Shown: in pieces, positions 60,059-64,000 of the stretch
How positions within the stretch are numbered: the stretch's first letter is position 1
Layout of the letters: every line of letters starts with the position of its first letter
Assembly (NCBI GenBank): GCA_016946835.1
Contig: JACVTC010000050.1
Coordinates: forward strand, 1-64,000
Direction of reading: 5' to 3'
Origin: Neocallimastix lanati (nom. inval.)
Lineage: Eukaryota; Neocallimastigomycota; Neocallimastigomycetes; Neocallimastigales; Neocallimastigaceae
DNA: 64,000 nt
The notes under the pieces: generated by a model
What the model saw: only the letters and a program-made list of their open reading frames with translations
The model's database searches: none
What the model was told of the DNA's origin: nothing
Made by a program: the position numbers and the translations under genes

Positions 60059-60891
60059 ATGAACAATTATAGCCTTATTTTTATCCATGACCTTAATTCT
60101 TGGTCCACTAATAAACTAATGACTCAAGTTAATGAAATTATTCCATATATTAAAAAACTTTTTTCTCCAAGGTATGGCTCATACTTTTTTATTAGGGTTA
60201 ATAAACACAAAAATGATCTCATCCTTTTCGAATTATTAAATTTCTTAAGGGAAATTATTCCTGTAACAGCTAAAATTAACTGGTCTTTGTGTAATAAACT
60301 TAAACAAAAGAACAAGTCTAAAAAATTTAATAGCATTGATGTTGAACTTAACCCTATGGCAAAAGATTTTTTCTCTAGCCATCTAAATTTAAATTCTTCT
60401 TTCTTTAATCTCTGGGTAAGTTGGAATATTAATGATTGGAAAACTGAAAAGCGTGATAGTATTTTATAGCTCAACTCTATTTATAAACCTATTTGTATCT
60501 GTTTAAAAGAAACTGCAAAAAGTAAATATCTTCCAAAAGATGTTTTATCACCATTAATTCCAAATTACAACTCAGTTTTTTTTAGAGTTAATCCTAAAAC
60601 CCCCCAATATGAGAGTACTCTTTATTGGTGTTCATTCTTCGTGCTTTTCTTCCAAGAACCGTTTTTATATAAATATATCATTTCAGTAAATAACACTTTT
60701 TTCTGGAATCTAAAATATTCTATTGGAAATATCTATTTTCCTCAAAACAAATGGAAGGAAGCAAGATTAGTTACTTTTGACGAACTTTCTCTATAGTTAC
60801 GTTTTCACAATAGAAAAAATGTTTTTGCTGTATTGGATGGTAATTTTAACATGTAATTAAAGAAAATCAAAACATTCATTTCAAATAATTT
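60059..60891 (+). pseudogene. LINE endonuclease part
   Basis: AP-endonuclease-type motifs in order: S-WNIN-W (the metal-site Asn strand), ICLKET (Glu), then LDGNFNM in place of the usual LGDFN (Asp/Asn). The first stretch 60059-60469 is open, and the rest continues in the same frame past single stops. The N-terminal ~110 residues are not recognised and may be a chance extension or ORF1-derived. Confidence 0.6.
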
Positions 60892-61207
60892 TCCTAATGT
60901 ATATTGCTCCAATGTATGCCAAAGGTACTAGATTATTTTACATTGATCATGTCATTTATAATGAGGCTTTGGTAACTCATATTAATAAGACATCGGTTTG
61001 TACTTCATTTTATGATATTTATGATCATAAATCTATTTTGTCTTCTTGCAACAAAGTTCTTTCCGATGGATTTATGAGGCCTGCTAAAGTTTCTAAATGG
61101 TCTACTCATATTTGTAAAACAAAAAACTCAGATATTTATCACATAATTATTTTTCAATCTTAGCTAATAACCTTGATTCTCATTACAATACGCTTACGGC
61201 TGATGAA

Positions 61208-61930
61208 ATGACAGAAAATTTTATCAATACAGCAAATAATATAGAGAAAGATATTAAGGCTTTCATTTCAACAAATTTAAAAGGCTCTGCTTTTCATTGT
61301 CCTTATTTCATTAAAAAACTGTCTCATGAAAAATATATTGCATTTCAAAACATTAAGCCTTTCTTTAATTGTAAAAATGTTGATAATTACCTTGAACAAT
61401 TTAATAAATATGAAAAAATTTGCAAATTAACCAAGAAAACAAGGAGTAAGTTTCGTTCTGTTAGACATAAGTCTAATATATTAAAAATCGGTAATTATTT
61501 TTTGAATAAAGATTTCAAAAATGGTTGGAGATGTTTAAAAAAAATGGCTAAACCATCTTATTCATTCATCTCACTTACTTGCATTAAATCAAAATTTGGT
61601 CAAGATATTATTTTTCCTATTAAGCAATTAGATAGATGGTCTGAATATTATAAATATCTAGCTTCTGACCCCTCAGGTCACAGCTTTAATCGTGACTTCT
61701 GGAATCATGCTTTACGGAATATTAGTCTTAGATCCTCTGTTTGGAATATCAACGGTCCAATTATGATTGATGATATTAAAAAAACTATTTCATCAATGAA
61801 AAACAATAAAGCACCCAGCCCCGATGGTATCCCGATTAAATTCTACAAAGCTCCATTTTGCAATGAAGAATTACTAGAAACACATCCTGCCGCTGGAAAG
61901 TGCCTTCAATTAATATTTAATGAAATCTAG
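61208..61930 (+). pseudogene. LINE linker and start of reverse transcriptase
   Basis: 240 residues, Lys-rich linker followed by GPIMIDDIKKTISSMKNNKA and PSPDGIPIKF, the fingers motif of non-LTR RTs. The frame ends at a TAG where LINE relatives have Trp (NEI-W-NG). Confidence 0.7.
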
Positions 61931-62046
61931 AATGGGTCCTTCCCAAAAAAATGGAGCTAAGCTTCTATTGTATCTATTCATAAGAAAGGTGATCTATCAG
62001 ATTGTAGTAACTATTGAGGTATTTCTCTCATTAATGTTGGACTGAA

Positions 62047-62092
62047 AATAATATTTGCATCTCTTCTAGGTGGAAGAGATGCAAATATTATT
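62047..62092. repeat. Perfect 19-bp-arm inverted repeat inside the LINE
   Basis: AATAATATTTGCATCTCTT (62047-62065) is the exact inverse of 62074-62092, loop ctaggtgg. It marks the point where the RT reading is lost. Confidence 0.9.
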
Positions 62093-62429
62093 GATTTAAA
62101 TTATAAAAAGGAATGGGATGTTTTGTTTAATAACCAAATCATTTCTGGTGATTGTTCTTAAACGTCGTAATTCTTTGTGTGATCTGCGGCTCTCTTTATA
62201 GAAATTATGCCTAGGGCTAGTACTCGACAAGGGCTGCTATTTCGATGGTATAAGCCCAAACTAACATTAGTGACAACGCTGAAAATGCAGTATGAAGAGC
62301 TATCAGGGCTTATGTCTCTGAATGAGAAGACCGTAATTTCTTTCAAATAGTCATTTCAAGCCCTAATCCAAAATAAGAATTCCCTTAAACAGAAATCTTA
62401 TAATATGGAGGTGAGGTTCGTTACATATG

Positions 62430-62537
62430 AACTTTTTTTTGAATTTATTTATACTTGAATATACTTTTTATTTCACATTATTATTTAAAATAATATTATA
62501 TTTTATTGGACAAATAATATTTATTTTTATTATTAAT

Positions 62538-62570
<33 letters not shown>

Positions 62571-62639
62571 TTTTTTATAAAATAAATGTTCATATAATTA
62601 ATAAATAAATAAAGTTTAAATTTCACAATAGCTGCCGCT

Positions 62640-62687
<48 letters not shown>

Positions 62688-64000
62688 TATTATTGTTATT
62701 AATTATTCTTATTTCTAATTAGAATTTCTGATACTTCTAAATTTTTTTTTATTATTCTAATTTCTAATTTGAATATCAAATAATTTTTTTTTATTTTTAT
62801 TTTTTTTTTTTTAGATATTATTCTAAAAATAAGATCTCATTTCTTATTTTTGATATAGAAAATTGATGTAGATTATATGTTAAATAGGAGAAGTAAAAGT
62901 AATTGATAAATCAGCATTATAAATATTAATTATTGAAAAATAGACACAATCTTTTTCTTTTTTTTTTTTTTTTTTTTTTTTAGTATTAAATATATGAAAA
63001 ATAATTATATATATTTAATGTAAAGCATAATATTAAAAATATAATATTCAATAAAAATATTAAAATAATAAATAAAAATCTTTAGAGAAAAAAATATAAA
63101 TTATTTACATATTTACATAAAAATTATTATTAATAATATAAATATCTACATAAAATAATGATCTAAAATAAATTTATGTTTTGAAATAAATTTATTTTAA
63201 TCATGTTTATTTTTATCATATTGTTTTAATAATCTATAAATTTATTTAAGAACATAATAATTATATTATTATAATAATTAAAATAATTAAAAAAAAATTA
63301 AAACTAATGGTAATATTAATATAAACGATATTGATTTTTTTTATTTTTTATTTACTATTATTATTTCTATATAGCAATAATGTACATATTAATTATTATT
63401 CATTATTTTTTTGTACCTTAAATTATTTAACTACTAATTTAATAATAAATAGCTAAAAATGAGAGAATCCAATAAAAAAAATATTATATAATAATTTTTA
63501 TATATTTATATTTACTTTTTTTTTTTATTATTATATTTATTATACGTTTTTATTATATTAAACTTCAAAATTATTTTATTTTCTATTAAAAAAAAAAAAT
63601 AATAATAAAATAAATGCAAATAAAATAAAAGCAAATACAAATAAAACTATAAAAATAAAAAAATATACATATGTTTTATAACTATATTCTATTATAAAAT
63701 GATATTATTTTGAATTAATAAAAATTAAAAATACAAAAATTTTTTTATTTTTAAATAAAAGATCAAAAAAAAAAAAAAATAAAATAAAAATAAAAAATAA
63801 AATAAAATAAAAATTTATATATAAAAAGAATGTTAATGATAAAGTATTTATAAATTTAAAAGAGAATAAAATAACAATAGTTATACATTTAAAAATATAT
63901 ATATATAAATAAAAATAAAATAAAATAAAATTAATAAAAATTAATAATATCTATTTTATAACTTAAATGTTAATAAAAATTTTTTTAAAGTAAATTATGA
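62430..64000. other. AT-rich stretch without features
   Basis: T and A runs (62529-62570, 62641-62682, 62959-62982) and simple AAAAT/AAATA repeats. No gene, RNA or element is recognised up to the window end. Confidence 0.55.

Larger units (their letters stand above)
60059..62420 (+). mobile_element. Broken LINE (APE endonuclease plus RT)
   Basis: Endonuclease blocks: WNINDWKTEKRDSI at ~60423, PICICLKET at ~60490, VLDGNFNM at ~60833 and FYDIYDHKSILSS at ~61010. The RT N-part lies in the open stretch 61208-61930: NNKAPSPDGIPIKFYKAP at ~61801, then KKWS...ASIVSIHKKGDLSDCS and GISLINVGLKI. Stops interrupt it at 60467 (TAG), 60796, 60856, 61928, 61958 and 62016, and the frame shifts around 60890 and 61160. 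The polymerase core with FADD-like motif is missing: at 62047-62092 the sequence folds back on itself, and only a C-terminal scrap (RAIRAYVSE...EDRNFFQIVIS) follows. No poly-A tail or target duplication seen. Confidence 0.75.

Noticed and set aside
62158-62346. Minus-strand 62-codon ORF at the LINE end
   Set aside because: The opposite strand reads better as a scrap of the LINE C-terminal part. No independent support.

Overview
The window is about 85-90% A+T, with long A/T runs, AAT/AAC microsatellites that code for poly-asparagine, short AT-rich GT-AG introns, and GC-rich islands only inside genes and mobile elements. Together with a single-ORF Tf1-like retroelement, a FLYWCH/MULE-type transposase and a bacterial-looking hydrolase, this best fits an early-diverging fungus, most likely an anaerobic gut fungus (Neocallimastigomycota). 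That assignment is inferred from composition and gene content. A dictyostelid-like amoeba is the main alternative.

The left 38 kb (about 1-38000) is a graveyard of LTR retroelements, five of them side by side or nested. A plus-strand Ty3/gypsy element (A, 342-10208) abuts an old short non-autonomous relative (D, 10213-13586). Six bases right of D sits a young, apparently whole minus-strand Tf1-like element (E, 13593-20031) with indistinguishable LTRs, a perfect TTATG target duplication and a self-priming signature. After an LTR-relic stretch comes a minus-strand gypsy element (F, 22067-25430). Its single ORF carries Gag, protease, integrase and chromodomain, but no reverse transcriptase/RNase H is seen. 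Its GC-rich leader runs into a second copy of the A family (B, 25442-32790). Further right are a solo E-like LTR (33973-34733), a minus-strand protease relic (34839-35620) and a Ty1/copia gag relic (36572-37526).

The right part (39-64 kb) holds the host genes. A ten-exon gene at 39747-45808 reads through to 1,388 residues (tentatively FANCB-like). An intronless membrane-anchored alpha/beta hydrolase lies at 48220-49263 (minus) and may come from Firmicutes. A four-exon aldo/keto reductase lies at 57007-58379. Between them are a broken MULE transposase (50847-51841, minus), a 1.8-kb minisatellite (51970-53742), a heptamer satellite (55111-55505), two adjacent foldbacks (55857-56105), a compact GC-rich block with direct repeats at its edges (46930-47290), and a broken LINE (60059-62420).

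The strongest unexplained signals are RNA-structural. D has a ~60-bp-period array of four hairpins with paired base changes, followed by a fifth, in its leader. A, B and D share a short hairpin at fixed distance from the polypurine tract and 3' LTR. E has a 12-nt perfect complementarity between its predicted RNA 5' end and the primer-binding site. A TATA box is embedded in a ~21-bp hairpin duplicated at 20523 and 35963. All calls are by eye: no database search, folding or alignment was run.
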